A DNA stretch of 32,920 nt, taken from the NCBI GenBank assembly GCA_020248905.1, contig JADCGR010000060.1:1-32920 (forward strand), written 5' to 3'. The notes below the pieces were generated by a model that searched no databases, was not told the DNA's origin, and saw only the letters and a list, made by a program, of their open reading frames with translations. Both the position numbers and the translations under genes were made by a program. This stretch comes from Curvibacter sp. Its GTDB lineage: Bacteria; Pseudomonadota; Gammaproteobacteria; Burkholderiales; Burkholderiaceae_C. Below are positions 23,381-30,997 of the stretch, piece after piece. The stretch's first letter is position 1, and the number at the start of each line of letters is the position of its first letter.

Positions 23381-24585
23381 ATCAGACAGACTACGATTTC
23401 GTCGTCGTCGGCGGGGGGCCCTCTGGCGCAACCGCCGCCCACGACCTCGCGCGACAGGGCTGGCGCGTGCTGCTGCTGGACCGTCAGGGCCGCACCAAGC
23501 CCTGCGGCGGCGCGATCCCGCCGCGACTGATCCGCGACTTCGAGATTCCCGACGAGCTGCTGGTGGCCAAGGTGCGTTGCGCGCGCATGATCTCGCCCAC
23601 CAACAACCGCGTCGACATCCCGATCGACGACGGCTTCGTCGGCATGGTAGACCGCGACGTCTTCGATGAGTTCCTGCGCGAACGCGCTGCCCGCAGTGGC
23701 GCCGTGCGCTGCCAGGCCATCTTCGACAAGGTGGAGCATGACGCCAGCGGAACCCTCTGGGTGCATTACACCCCGGTCACACCGCGCGAACACGCGGCCG
23801 CCCAGCATGCGCAGCCCGCCAGGGTGAGCGCGCGCATGGTCGTGGGGGCCGATGGCGCGCGTTCAGAAGTGGCCCGGCAGCAGATCCCCAAGTCGGACCG
23901 CACCAAATATGTGTTTGCCTACCACGAGATCATCGAGGCGCCGGTACGTCAGCCGGGGCACGACGGCGCGCGCTGCGACGTGTACTACCAGGGCGAGGTA
24001 TCGCCCGACTTTTACGGCTGGGTCTTTCCGCACGGCAAGACCATGAGCGTTGGCACAGGCAGTGCGGACAAGGGCTTTTCGCTGCGCAGCGCCACAGCCC
24101 ACCTGCGCAAGATCGCCGGGCTCAGCGATGAGGCGACCTTTCGCCGCGAAGGCGCGCCCATCCCGCTCAAGCCGCTGCCGCAATGGGACAACGGGCGCGA
24201 TGTGGTCGTCGTCGGAGACGCGGCAGGCGTGGTCGCACCGTCCTCGGGCGAGGGCATCTATTACGCGATGGACTGTGCACGCACGGTGGCACAGGCCGCG
24301 CACGAGGCTCTGAGCACAGGCGATCCGGCCTGCCTCAAGCGCGGACGCCAGCGCTTCATGAAACGGCATGGCCGCGTGTTCTGGATCCTCGGTGTGATGC
24401 AGTACTTCTGGTACCAGAACGACCGCCGGCGCGAGAAGTTCGTCAAGATTTGCGAAGACCGTGACGTGCAGCGCCTCACTTTCGAGTCCTATATGAACAA
24501 GGAACTCGCCCGGCGGGACCCCTTGGCCCACGTGCGTATCTTCTTCAAGGATATGGCGCACCTGCTGGGTCTGGCCAGGACATGA
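23377..24585 (+). CDS. bchP: Geranylgeranyl reductase BchP
   Basis: BchP saturates three double bonds of the geranylgeranyl tail to make phytylated bacteriochlorophyll a. The 402-aa flavoprotein has the FAD-binding GGGPSG motif at residues 12-17, the family segment KPCGGAIPPRL and the second FAD motif VVVGDAAGVVAPSSGEGIYYAM. The C-terminal FWYQNDRRREKFVKICEDRDVQ stretch is characteristic. I chose the ATG at 23377, which overlaps the previous stop by 4 bp. In many alphaproteobacteria idi follows bchP; here tspO follows after 31 bp. Confidence 0.96.
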   Translation: MNQTDYDFVVVGGGPSGATAAHDLARQGWRVLLLDRQGRTKPCGGAIPPRLIRDFEIPDELLVAKVRCARMISPTNNRVDIPIDDGFVGMVDRDVFDEFLRERAARSGAVRCQAIFDKVEHDASGTLWVHYTPVTPREHAAAQHAQPARVSARMVVGADGARSEVARQQIPKSDRTKYVFAYHEIIEAPVRQPGHDGARCDVYYQGEVSPDFYGWVFPHGKTMSVGTGSADKGFSLRSATAHLRKIAGLSDEATFRREGAPIPLKPLPQWDNGRDVVVVGDAAGVVAPSSGEGIYYAMDCARTVAQAAHEALSTGDPACLKRGRQRFMKRHGRVFWILGVMQYFWYQNDRRREKFVKICEDRDVQRLTFESYMNKELARRDPLAHVRIFFKDMAHLLGLART

Positions 24586-24616
24586 ACGCCCGGGTTTCAG
24601 GGCAACCCGCCAGGCC

Positions 24617-25099
24617 ATGAACAAGCCATCGCTGATACGCCTGGTCACCGCGTTCGCCCTCAGCTTCGCCACGGCTGGCATCGGACGCGTCCTGACCGAG
24701 CTGGGCCCCTGGTACGCGGCGCTGCAGTTCCCGCCATGGAAGCCACCCGACGCAGCCTTCGGCGTCATCTGGTCGCTCCTGTTCACGCTGGGCGCCATCA
24801 GCGGCTGGCTGGCCTGGGAGGCTGCGGGGACTGCCGCCCTCCAGCGGCGCGTGCTCGGCCTCTTCGCCGCCAATGCCCTGCTGAACATCCTCTGGAGTGC
24901 GTTGTACTTCAAATTGCAACGGCCAGACTGGGCGCTCTACGAAGTCGGCCTGCTATGGCTCTCCATCCTTGCGCTCATCGTTGGTCTGTGGCGTATCTCG
25001 CGCTGGGCCAGCCTGCTGCTGCTGCCCTACGCTGTATGGGTGGCCATCGCTGCGGCGCTCAACCTCGCCACGGTCCGCCTGAACGGACCTTTTGTCTGA
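24617..25099 (+). CDS. tspO: TspO/MBR family tryptophan-rich sensory protein
   Basis: TspO is a five-helix outer- or inner-membrane protein that binds tetrapyrroles and, in Rhodobacter sphaeroides, tunes photosynthesis-gene expression in response to oxygen. The 160-aa protein has the family motifs WYAALQFPPWKPPDAAFGVIW and LNILWSALYFKLQRPDWAL. Aromatic residues are frequent and five hydrophobic helices are visible. The length is the normal one. A start at 24617 gives MNKPSLIRLV; the upstream site is weak (CAGG). The position behind bchP and the overlap of 8 bp with the hydrolase gene suggest joint transcription with bchG-bch2-bchP. A role in exporting or sensing porphyrin intermediates is inference. 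Confidence 0.93.
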   Translation: MNKPSLIRLVTAFALSFATAGIGRVLTELGPWYAALQFPPWKPPDAAFGVIWSLLFTLGAISGWLAWEAAGTAALQRRVLGLFAANALLNILWSALYFKLQRPDWALYEVGLLWLSILALIVGLWRISRWASLLLLPYAVWVAIAAALNLATVRLNGPFV

Positions 25100-26084
25100 A
25101 GCGCCGCCCCGCCCTGCGCCACGGGGCGCGCGACGGTCAACGCGCAAGACCCGAAGAGCCGCGTCCATGCTGAGCGCACTGGCCGCCCTCACCGCCTTGT
25201 CGCTCTGGCTCTGGACGCCAGACCTGTCACGCGAGCAACTTGAGGAAAAGTACCTGGCCGCACCCGCTGACATGATGGAGCTGGGGCCCTGGCGTCTGCA
25301 CGTGCGCGATAGCGGCGTACCTGCCAACAGCCGGTTAGCGACACCCGTGCTCATGTTGCACGGCTTCGGCGCCAGCCTGCATAGCTGGGAAACATGGGCC
25401 CAAGGGCTCGTCCCCCAGCGGCGCGTGATCCGGCTGGATCTGCCGGGCAGTGGACTGAGTCCGCCCGACCCCGCCACGGATTACCGCGACGCGCGTGCGA
25501 TTGACATGATCCTGGCCCTGATGGACCACCTGGGCGTGGAGCGCGTGACTGTCGTGGGCCACTCGATGGGTGGACGCATCGCCTGGACCTTTGCGGCGCA
25601 GCACCCGCAGCGCGTGCACAAGCTCGTGCTGGTCGCACCCGACGGCTACGCCAGCCCGCGTTTCGGCTACGGCAAGCAGGTGGAGGCACCTGCAATGCTG
25701 GGCGTGATGCGCCACGTGCTGCCCCGGCCGCTGCTGCATGCGAATCTGGAAAAGGCCTACGCCCAGGCGGACGCGCTCAACGAAAGCACGGTGAGCCGCT
25801 ATCACGACCTCATCCGCGCACCGGGCGCACGCCAAGCCATGCTGGACCGACTGCGGCAGACGGTGCTGATCCCGCCCGAGTCCGCGCTGCGCCAGATCCG
25901 GGCGCCCACGCTCCTGCTTTGGGGCGAGAGCGACGCGATGATCCCGCTCGCCAACGCCCACGATTTTCTGCAGGCCATTCCCGGCAGTCGCTTGGCCACG
26001 CTACCCGCCGTCGGACACCTCCCGCAGGAGGAGGCGCCCGGGGCATCGCTGCGGCTGGTGCTGGCATTCCTAGGCGACGACTGA
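25092..26084 (+). CDS. Membrane-anchored alpha/beta hydrolase, function unknown
   Basis: The 330-aa protein starts with a basic stretch (RRSTRKTRR), then a hydrophobic anchor (about residues 26-41), then a classical alpha/beta-hydrolase domain. The oxyanion segment LMLHGFGASLHSW is present. The nucleophile Ser158 lies in VGHSMGG, the probable acid Asp in WGESDAMIP and the histidine in AVGHLPQEE. The start is a TTG at 25092 overlapping the tspO stop; an ATG at 25167, directly before the hydrophobic segment, is the alternative. It is distinct from BchO at 27160-28044. The substrate is unknown. Its place behind bchP and tspO suggests a pigment ester or tail-related reaction, for example pigment turnover, but this is inference only. 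Confidence 0.85.
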   Translation: MSEAPPRPAPRGARRSTRKTRRAASMLSALAALTALSLWLWTPDLSREQLEEKYLAAPADMMELGPWRLHVRDSGVPANSRLATPVLMLHGFGASLHSWETWAQGLVPQRRVIRLDLPGSGLSPPDPATDYRDARAIDMILALMDHLGVERVTVVGHSMGGRIAWTFAAQHPQRVHKLVLVAPDGYASPRFGYGKQVEAPAMLGVMRHVLPRPLLHANLEKAYAQADALNESTVSRYHDLIRAPGARQAMLDRLRQTVLIPPESALRQIRAPTLLLWGESDAMIPLANAHDFLQAIPGSRLATLPAVGHLPQEEAPGASLRLVLAFLGDD

Positions 26085-26266
26085 GCGCAGGGCGGGTCCG
26101 ACGCACGATCTGATAACAGCTGGCGTCATTAAGTGCTATCTTTCGCCGCTTCGCCTTATGCATTGAGGGTTTGTCAGAATAGGTTGCGCCCCCGCCGCAC
26201 TGGTTAAGATGAAATCGCATCTGCCGACCGGCAAGCCATACCGCTGGCCCTCCATAGCCCCGGTCT

Positions 26267-26286
26267 TCGTCCCCGTACGGGGACGA
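26267..26286. promoter_or_regulatory. Perfect 20-bp palindrome before second B12-regulator gene
   Basis: TCGTCCCCGTACGGGGACGA is perfectly self-complementary and ends 25 bp before the ATG at 26312. It could be an operator for a dimeric regulator, or fold as a hairpin in the 5' leader. The rest of the 227-bp gap holds no gene; a weak -10-like TAAGAT lies at 26205-26210. Confidence 0.55.
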
Positions 26287-26311
26287 CGTGCGGATGCCGC
26301 AAGGAGTAGGC

Positions 26312-27151
26312 ATGCCTGAGTTGAACCGTCTGTCCGGGACATGGCGGAGCGTGAGCTCCGGCGATGCACAGGGCGACGACTGCCGGGCGACGCTGCTGGA
26401 GGTGATCCAGGAACAGATCATCCCCCGGCTGATTCATTCCCAGCCCCTGCCGGGTGCGCCCCGCGAGGCTGCTGGCTACCTGGGGCCACTGGACCTTGAC
26501 GCAGAGGTGCTGTCTTTTGCCGACCACTGCATGCAACGCGAGGAGGATGAAGCCTTTGCGCTGGTGGAAAGACTCATGGCCCAGGGCTTGAAGTCCGACC
26601 GGATCTTTCTGGAGTTGATCACGCCGGCCGCCCGGCACCTAGGCGAGCTGTGGGAGCAGGACCGCTGCGACTTCACCCAGGTCACCTGTGGTCTAGCGCA
26701 GATGCACCGGGTCACCTATCGCATCGGCTATGAATTCCACGACGGGCCGCATCTGCAGGGCGAGAGAGCGCGCGTCATGCTGGCCTGCGCGCCAGGATCG
26801 CAGCACTTTCTGGGTCTGACCATCGTCGCGGACTTCTTCCGCAAGACGGGCGCGGATGTCGTGCTGGAGGTGTCATCCAGCGAGAGCGAGCTGATGCACG
26901 CCGTGGCCAATGAGTGGTTTGATGTGATCGGCCTGTCCGTGGCCATCGAGAGCCAGCTTGCCGCACTGCCGGAGTTGATCCGGCAGCTGCGTGCGACCTC
27001 CGGCAACCCGAACGTGCGGGTCATGCTGGGAGGCCCGATTTTCCTGATCCGCACCGACCTGCGCGCCGACGTGCTGGGCGTCGATGCCATCTCCACGGAT
27101 GCGCGCGAGGCCGTGGAGCTGATCAGGCAGCTCGTCCGCCCCCCCGCCTGA
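26312..27151 (+). CDS. Second cobalamin/SCHIC-domain regulator (AerR/PpaA paralogue)
   Basis: The 279-aa protein has an N-terminal region of about 60 residues, a helical domain (about 60-140) and a Rossmann-like B12-binding domain. It aligns by eye with AerR at 18683-19483. GELWEQDRCDFTQVTCGLAQMHR matches GQWWYADDINFAQTTLASTHLHR closely. PGSQHFLGL (His165) matches PGAQHSLGL, and EWFDVIGLSV and LGGP are shared. It is probably a light- or tetrapyrrole-sensing regulator of the PpaA/AerR kind, binding cobalamin or possibly heme as in SCHIC domains. AAGGAG at 26301-26306 fixes the start at 26312. No DNA-binding motif is visible. The gene meets bchO tail to tail with an 8-bp gap. Confidence 0.85.
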   Translation: MPELNRLSGTWRSVSSGDAQGDDCRATLLEVIQEQIIPRLIHSQPLPGAPREAAGYLGPLDLDAEVLSFADHCMQREEDEAFALVERLMAQGLKSDRIFLELITPAARHLGELWEQDRCDFTQVTCGLAQMHRVTYRIGYEFHDGPHLQGERARVMLACAPGSQHFLGLTIVADFFRKTGADVVLEVSSSESELMHAVANEWFDVIGLSVAIESQLAALPELIRQLRATSGNPNVRVMLGGPIFLIRTDLRADVLGVDAISTDAREAVELIRQLVRPPA

Positions 27152-27163
27152 GCGCCGGCTCAG
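27148..27163. terminator. Small hairpin across two convergent stop codons
   Basis: CTGAGC-GCCG-GCTCAG forms a 6-bp stem that contains the TGA of the B12-regulator gene and the TGA of bchO. There is no T-run. It is the only structure in the 8-bp gap between the convergent genes and may act weakly in both directions. Confidence 0.35.
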
Positions 27164-28044
27164 ACCGGGCTCCATTGCAGGATCTGCTGCACGGTCCCCT
27201 GCGGGTCTTCCTCATGCGCCAGATGCCCGAGGCCCTCGCGCCGTCGCACCACAGCCTGTGGCATGCGCCGGCAAGCCTCGTCGGCAAGCGAGGGTGGCAC
27301 GGCCTGATCGCGCGCGCCCACGTCGATGAACACCGGATTGCGCAGGCGCTGCAGTGCGTCCGACAGTGGCGACAGACGCCATTGCGCCATCATCGTCAGC
27401 ACCCCGTGCAGATGGCCCGGGTCGCTCAACACCCGGGCGTAGAGATCAAGCCCCCGGGCGTCGAGCGTGGAGCCCGTGCTGGCGATCAGCTGGCTCACTG
27501 CCCCCGGCCTCGCGGCCAGCCTCGCGCAGACCCAGGCCGACAGGGGATTGAGCGCCGCCAGCTTGGCCGCCGGACCGAAAAGCCAGGCTGCCGCGCCGGT
27601 CGGTGGTAACCACGCGGGGTTGAGGCCGATCAGCACCGCGCGGGCCAGGGTGGCATCTTGCAGCACCATCTGCGCGGCGACGGCTGCGCCCGCAGAATGG
27701 CCAACCAGCACCCGCGGCTGCAGTTCCATCTGCTGCATGAGCTGGCACAGGCCCTCGGCCATGCCGCGCAGCGAGAGGCTGTCCCGCCCTCCTCGGCTGG
27801 TGTACACGTGGCCGGGCAGATCCGGCGCGACCACTGTGTAACGCTGTGCCAGTGACGGCAGCAAATCGCGCCACGAGAAGTTGCCCGAGCCAGTCCCATG
27901 CAAGAGCAGCATGCACGGCCCGTCCCCCAGGCACTGCACGTGCCAGGCGATGCCCCCCGCCTCGATGATGCGGCTGTGCTGCGCCAGCGGCCAATCCGGC
28001 GGGCGCTGGGCCCACGACATGCCAGGGTAAAACTGTTCGAACAC
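27160..28044 (-). CDS. bchO: BchO, alpha/beta hydrolase of the Mg-chelatase operon
   Basis: BchO is a conserved alpha/beta-fold protein of the bchIDO operon whose enzymatic role is unproven. The 294-aa protein has LLLHGTGSGNFSWRDLLP, the nucleophile elbow VGHSAGAA (Ser117) and a late histidine in LGHLAHEE. The start is a GTG at 28044, 6 bp after the bchD stop; an ATG at 28020 is possible and would remove only eight residues. Order (bchI-bchD-bchO), length and the tryptophan-rich N-terminus (WPLAQHSRIIEAGGIAWHVQ) agree with BchO. Confidence 0.93.
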   Translation of the reverse strand: MFEQFYPGMSWAQRPPDWPLAQHSRIIEAGGIAWHVQCLGDGPCMLLLHGTGSGNFSWRDLLPSLAQRYTVVAPDLPGHVYTSRGGRDSLSLRGMAEGLCQLMQQMELQPRVLVGHSAGAAVAAQMVLQDATLARAVLIGLNPAWLPPTGAAAWLFGPAAKLAALNPLSAWVCARLAARPGAVSQLIASTGSTLDARGLDLYARVLSDPGHLHGVLTMMAQWRLSPLSDALQRLRNPVFIDVGARDQAVPPSLADEACRRMPQAVVRRREGLGHLAHEEDPQGTVQQILQWSPV

Positions 28045-28050
28045 GGGAGT

Positions 28051-29889
28051 TCAGGCCGGCGCTGCGCGCAGGCCCTGCACGGCATGCGCCACACGCTGGG
28101 CCTGCACCTGGGGCATGGGCAGATAGCTGGCCGCCATGCTGGCCGCCAGGGCCTGGGCCTGAGGATCGGGCTGGGCGGAGGTATCGATCCACAGCGCCCG
28201 ATGGCCGCCGAGACGCCAGGCACGGGCACACGTGAGCGCATCGGCCTGGGCCTGGGCACGGCCACCGATGCCTTGCAGGCTCACATTGGCGCGGCCGTCA
28301 CTCAGGACGACGAGCAGCGGCGTGATGCCCTGGCGTTGCATGAGCGCGGCTTGCTCCTGCGCAAGCTGCAGGGCCATGGCCAGGGGCGTACCGCCCCCGC
28401 CGGGCAGGCCGATCATGGCCCGCCGCGCACGCACGAGCGAGCGCGTCATGGGCAGCAGCAGCTGGGCCTGCGCGCCGCGGAAGGCCACGATGCACACGCT
28501 GTCGCGCCGAGCGTAGGACTGCTGGAGCAGGAGTTCGACGGCGCCTTTGGCCTCGGCCAGCCGCTGCAGCGCGGCCGAGCCCGAAGCGTCCAGCGCCAGG
28601 ATCACGCATGTCGATGCACGCTGCTGATAGCGATGCACATGAAAGTCCTCGGCGCGAATGGCCACCCGCTGGCGCGGGTCCGCGCGATGGCGCAGGCGCT
28701 GCCTTGGTGCAGCGGCGCGCAGCGTGGCCAGCACGTGCAGCCGCGCCTGCCCGCCGGGGCGACCAGGCCGCGGCGGCAGCGGTCGTCCCCGTAACTGCCC
28801 AGCGCGTGTCTGGCCGCTACGACCTGCCGTCTTGCCACAGGCGGCTGCCTGCCGGGTCATCAGGGCATCAAGCATATGCGCTGGCAGGCTGGCCAGGGCC
28901 GCTGCCACCAGCAGTTCTTGCAGCTCTTGGACACTGGGTTCGCTGGCGGGGGAATCCGCCTCTGGCGGGCAATCCTCGAACGGCGGAGGCGCTTCCTCGC
29001 TCTGAGGCGGCGCAGGGCTGTCGTCGCCGCTGTCCTGCTCGGCGGGGGCATCCGGGGAATCGGCTGGCCATTGGGTGGCCCGCGGCGCCAGCACGCAACG
29101 GGCTGCAAACCCCAGGTCCTCCTCCTCCAGCGCGGTTCGGTCCATGAGCGCCGCATGGGCGCCGGCCACTTGCAGCGCCAGACTGGGCACGCGCAGCGAC
29201 GTGATGCCCAAGGCCAGCGCCGCCGAACACAGGGCGTGCAGCTGAGCATCGCTCGACTGCATCTGCGCCAGGCGCGCACGCGCAGCCTCACGGTCCGCTG
29301 ACTCCAGCGCTGCGGCTTGCGGGGCAGTGTCGGCACCCGGCTGAACGCCGGTACTGGCATGGCGCTGAAGGTCCTCCAGATCGGAGGGCGCCAGCGCATG
29401 CAGGTCCAGCCATATGCCCAGGCGCTCGCGCAGCGATGCGTGGACGCCGGGCTCGTCCGGCAGCGATTCGTCGAGCGCCACCACGCCGAAGCGCGCGGCG
29501 GCGGGCAGGGCCTGGGCCGCCTGCACCTGCCGCGTCTCCATCACCTGCACCAGCGGGGCGACGAGGGCGGGCGCAAAGCGCTCGGCCATGGGCAGGCAGA
29601 CCAGACCCCGGTCGGCCTGCTGCAGCAGGCCCGCCTGCCAGTGCAGTCGCCCGGTCTGCAGGGTCAGCGAGAGATCGATACCGCCGAGCAGGCGCTCAGA
29701 GTCGACTGAGCCCGGCACCTTGACCAGCGGCAGCCCCAGGCCGCCGAGTTCGGCCAGCCAGCGCTCACGCACCGGGCCGTGCGGTGCGTGCAGACAGATG
29801 CCACCAACCTCCTGCGGCGCCACTTGCAGCACCTGCAAGGCAACGAGCGCGTCGTTCCAGGTCTGCAGGGTTTCGGGCTCCAGGGCCAT
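28051..29889 (-). CDS. bchD: Magnesium chelatase subunit D BchD
   Basis: BchD forms a double ring with BchI and couples ATP hydrolysis to magnesium insertion by BchH. The 612-aa protein has a degenerate AAA-like N-terminal domain without a good P-loop. A long acidic, proline-rich linker follows (about residues 275-325, rich in DS, PP and EE). The C-terminal von Willebrand A domain has the metal-ion site DASGS at 434-438, GGGTPL and LSDGRAN. The length is typical. It starts 12 bp after the bchI stop. The low-complexity linker is normal for the family. Confidence 0.96.
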   Translation of the reverse strand: MALEPETLQTWNDALVALQVLQVAPQEVGGICLHAPHGPVRERWLAELGGLGLPLVKVPGSVDSERLLGGIDLSLTLQTGRLHWQAGLLQQADRGLVCLPMAERFAPALVAPLVQVMETRQVQAAQALPAAARFGVVALDESLPDEPGVHASLRERLGIWLDLHALAPSDLEDLQRHASTGVQPGADTAPQAAALESADREAARARLAQMQSSDAQLHALCSAALALGITSLRVPSLALQVAGAHAALMDRTALEEEDLGFAARCVLAPRATQWPADSPDAPAEQDSGDDSPAPPQSEEAPPPFEDCPPEADSPASEPSVQELQELLVAAALASLPAHMLDALMTRQAAACGKTAGRSGQTRAGQLRGRPLPPRPGRPGGQARLHVLATLRAAAPRQRLRHRADPRQRVAIRAEDFHVHRYQQRASTCVILALDASGSAALQRLAEAKGAVELLLQQSYARRDSVCIVAFRGAQAQLLLPMTRSLVRARRAMIGLPGGGGTPLAMALQLAQEQAALMQRQGITPLLVVLSDGRANVSLQGIGGRAQAQADALTCARAWRLGGHRALWIDTSAQPDPQAQALAASMAASYLPMPQVQAQRVAHAVQGLRAAPA

Positions 29890-29901
29890 GGTGAGGCGCG
29901 G

Positions 29902-30921
29902 TCAGCCGGACAGTACGTCCTGTAGGGCGCGCTGCACCCGGGTGCCGGCGTCGGTGTCGTCCAGCGGATTGCGGCGCAGGCGATGGCGCAGAGCCAGAGG
30001 AGCGATGGTGCGCAGGTGCTCGGGCGTGACGCTCTTGCTGCCCTGCATGGCGGCCAGGGCGCGGGTGGCGCGCAGCAACGTGAGTTCGGCCCGCAGGCCA
30101 TCGGTCCCGAGCTGCTGGCACAGGCGCGCGCACAGGGTCAGCATGGCGTCGCTCACCACCATGTGGTCGATCAGCTTGCGCGCCTTGAGGATGCGCTTTT
30201 GCAGCTTGTCGTTGTCGGGCTGCCACTGGGTTCGGAAGGCCGCCGGGTCTTTTTCGAAAGCGTCGCGTCGCTTGACGACTTCGACGCGCAGCGCCAGGTC
30301 CTGGGGGGTCTGTACCTGCACGCACAACCCGAAGCGGTCCAGCAGCTGGGGGCGCAGTTCGCCTTCTTCGGGGTTGCCACTGCCGACGAGCACAAAGCGC
30401 GCCGGATGACGGATGCTCAGTCCTTCGCGCTCGACGAGGTTTTCGCCGGAAGCCGCCACATCGATCAGCAGATCGACCAGATGGTCATCCAGCAGGTTGA
30501 CTTCGTCGATGTAGAGAAAGCCACGGTGCGCCTGCGCCAGCAGGCCCGGTGCAAACTTCTTCAACCCTTGCGAAAGCGCCTGCTCAAGATCCAGCGCGCC
30601 AACGACGCGATCCTCAGTGGCGCCAAGCGGCAGGTCGACAACGGCAACCGGGCGCGTCTCGGCGCTCAGGCGTTTGTGACCGGGGGCGCACATGGCGCAG
30701 GCACCGGCCGGGCGCTCGGGGTCACAGCGATACGCACAGTTTTTTACCACCCGGATCGGCGGCAGCAGGTCTGCCAGGGCGCGCACCGCCGTGGACTTGC
30801 CGGTGCCGCGATCGCCCAGCACCAGCACGCCACCGATGGTGGGATCGATGGCCAAGACCTGGATGGCCAGGGTCATGTCGTCCTGACCAACGATGGCTGA
30901 AAAAGGGAAAGTCAATGCCAT
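29902..30921 (-). CDS. bchI: Magnesium chelatase ATPase subunit BchI
   Basis: BchI is the AAA+ ATPase of magnesium chelatase. The 339-aa protein has Walker A GDRGTGKS at residues 36-43 and Walker B FLYIDEVN at 135-142. The sensor region VGSGNPEEGELRPQLLDRFG is also present. It includes a cysteine-rich insert (CAYRCDPERPAGACAMC) between Walker A and B, as in other BchI proteins. The ATG at 30921 follows a 71-bp gap that contains its own promoter and a PpsR box, so bchIDO can be transcribed apart from bciB. Confidence 0.97.
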   Translation of the reverse strand: MALTFPFSAIVGQDDMTLAIQVLAIDPTIGGVLVLGDRGTGKSTAVRALADLLPPIRVVKNCAYRCDPERPAGACAMCAPGHKRLSAETRPVAVVDLPLGATEDRVVGALDLEQALSQGLKKFAPGLLAQAHRGFLYIDEVNLLDDHLVDLLIDVAASGENLVEREGLSIRHPARFVLVGSGNPEEGELRPQLLDRFGLCVQVQTPQDLALRVEVVKRRDAFEKDPAAFRTQWQPDNDKLQKRILKARKLIDHMVVSDAMLTLCARLCQQLGTDGLRAELTLLRATRALAAMQGSKSVTPEHLRTIAPLALRHRLRRNPLDDTDAGTRVQRALQDVLSG

Positions 30922-30956
30922 GTTTAGCGCCTGATCAAATCGAGCTGTTGCGACCC

Positions 30957-30985
30957 ATCTTCTGGGCCTGCCATGAAACTGTCAA
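30957..30985 (-). promoter_or_regulatory. Predicted bchI promoter
   Basis: Minus strand: perfect -35 TTGACA (complement of 30980-30985), 17-bp spacer, -10-like GAAGAT (complement of 30957-30962), about 35 bp before the bchI ATG. The layout is the same as at bchF, with the -35 inside the PpsR box. Confidence 0.55.
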
Positions 30986-30997
30986 TACAAGATTACA
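30980..30997. promoter_or_regulatory. PpsR box at the bciB stop / bchI promoter
   Basis: TGTCAATACAAGATTACA matches TGT-N12-ACA; the left arm TGTCAA is perfect and the right arm is ATTACA instead of TTGACA. It includes the TAA stop codon of bciB (30993-30995) and covers the bchI -35 element. Confidence 0.7.
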
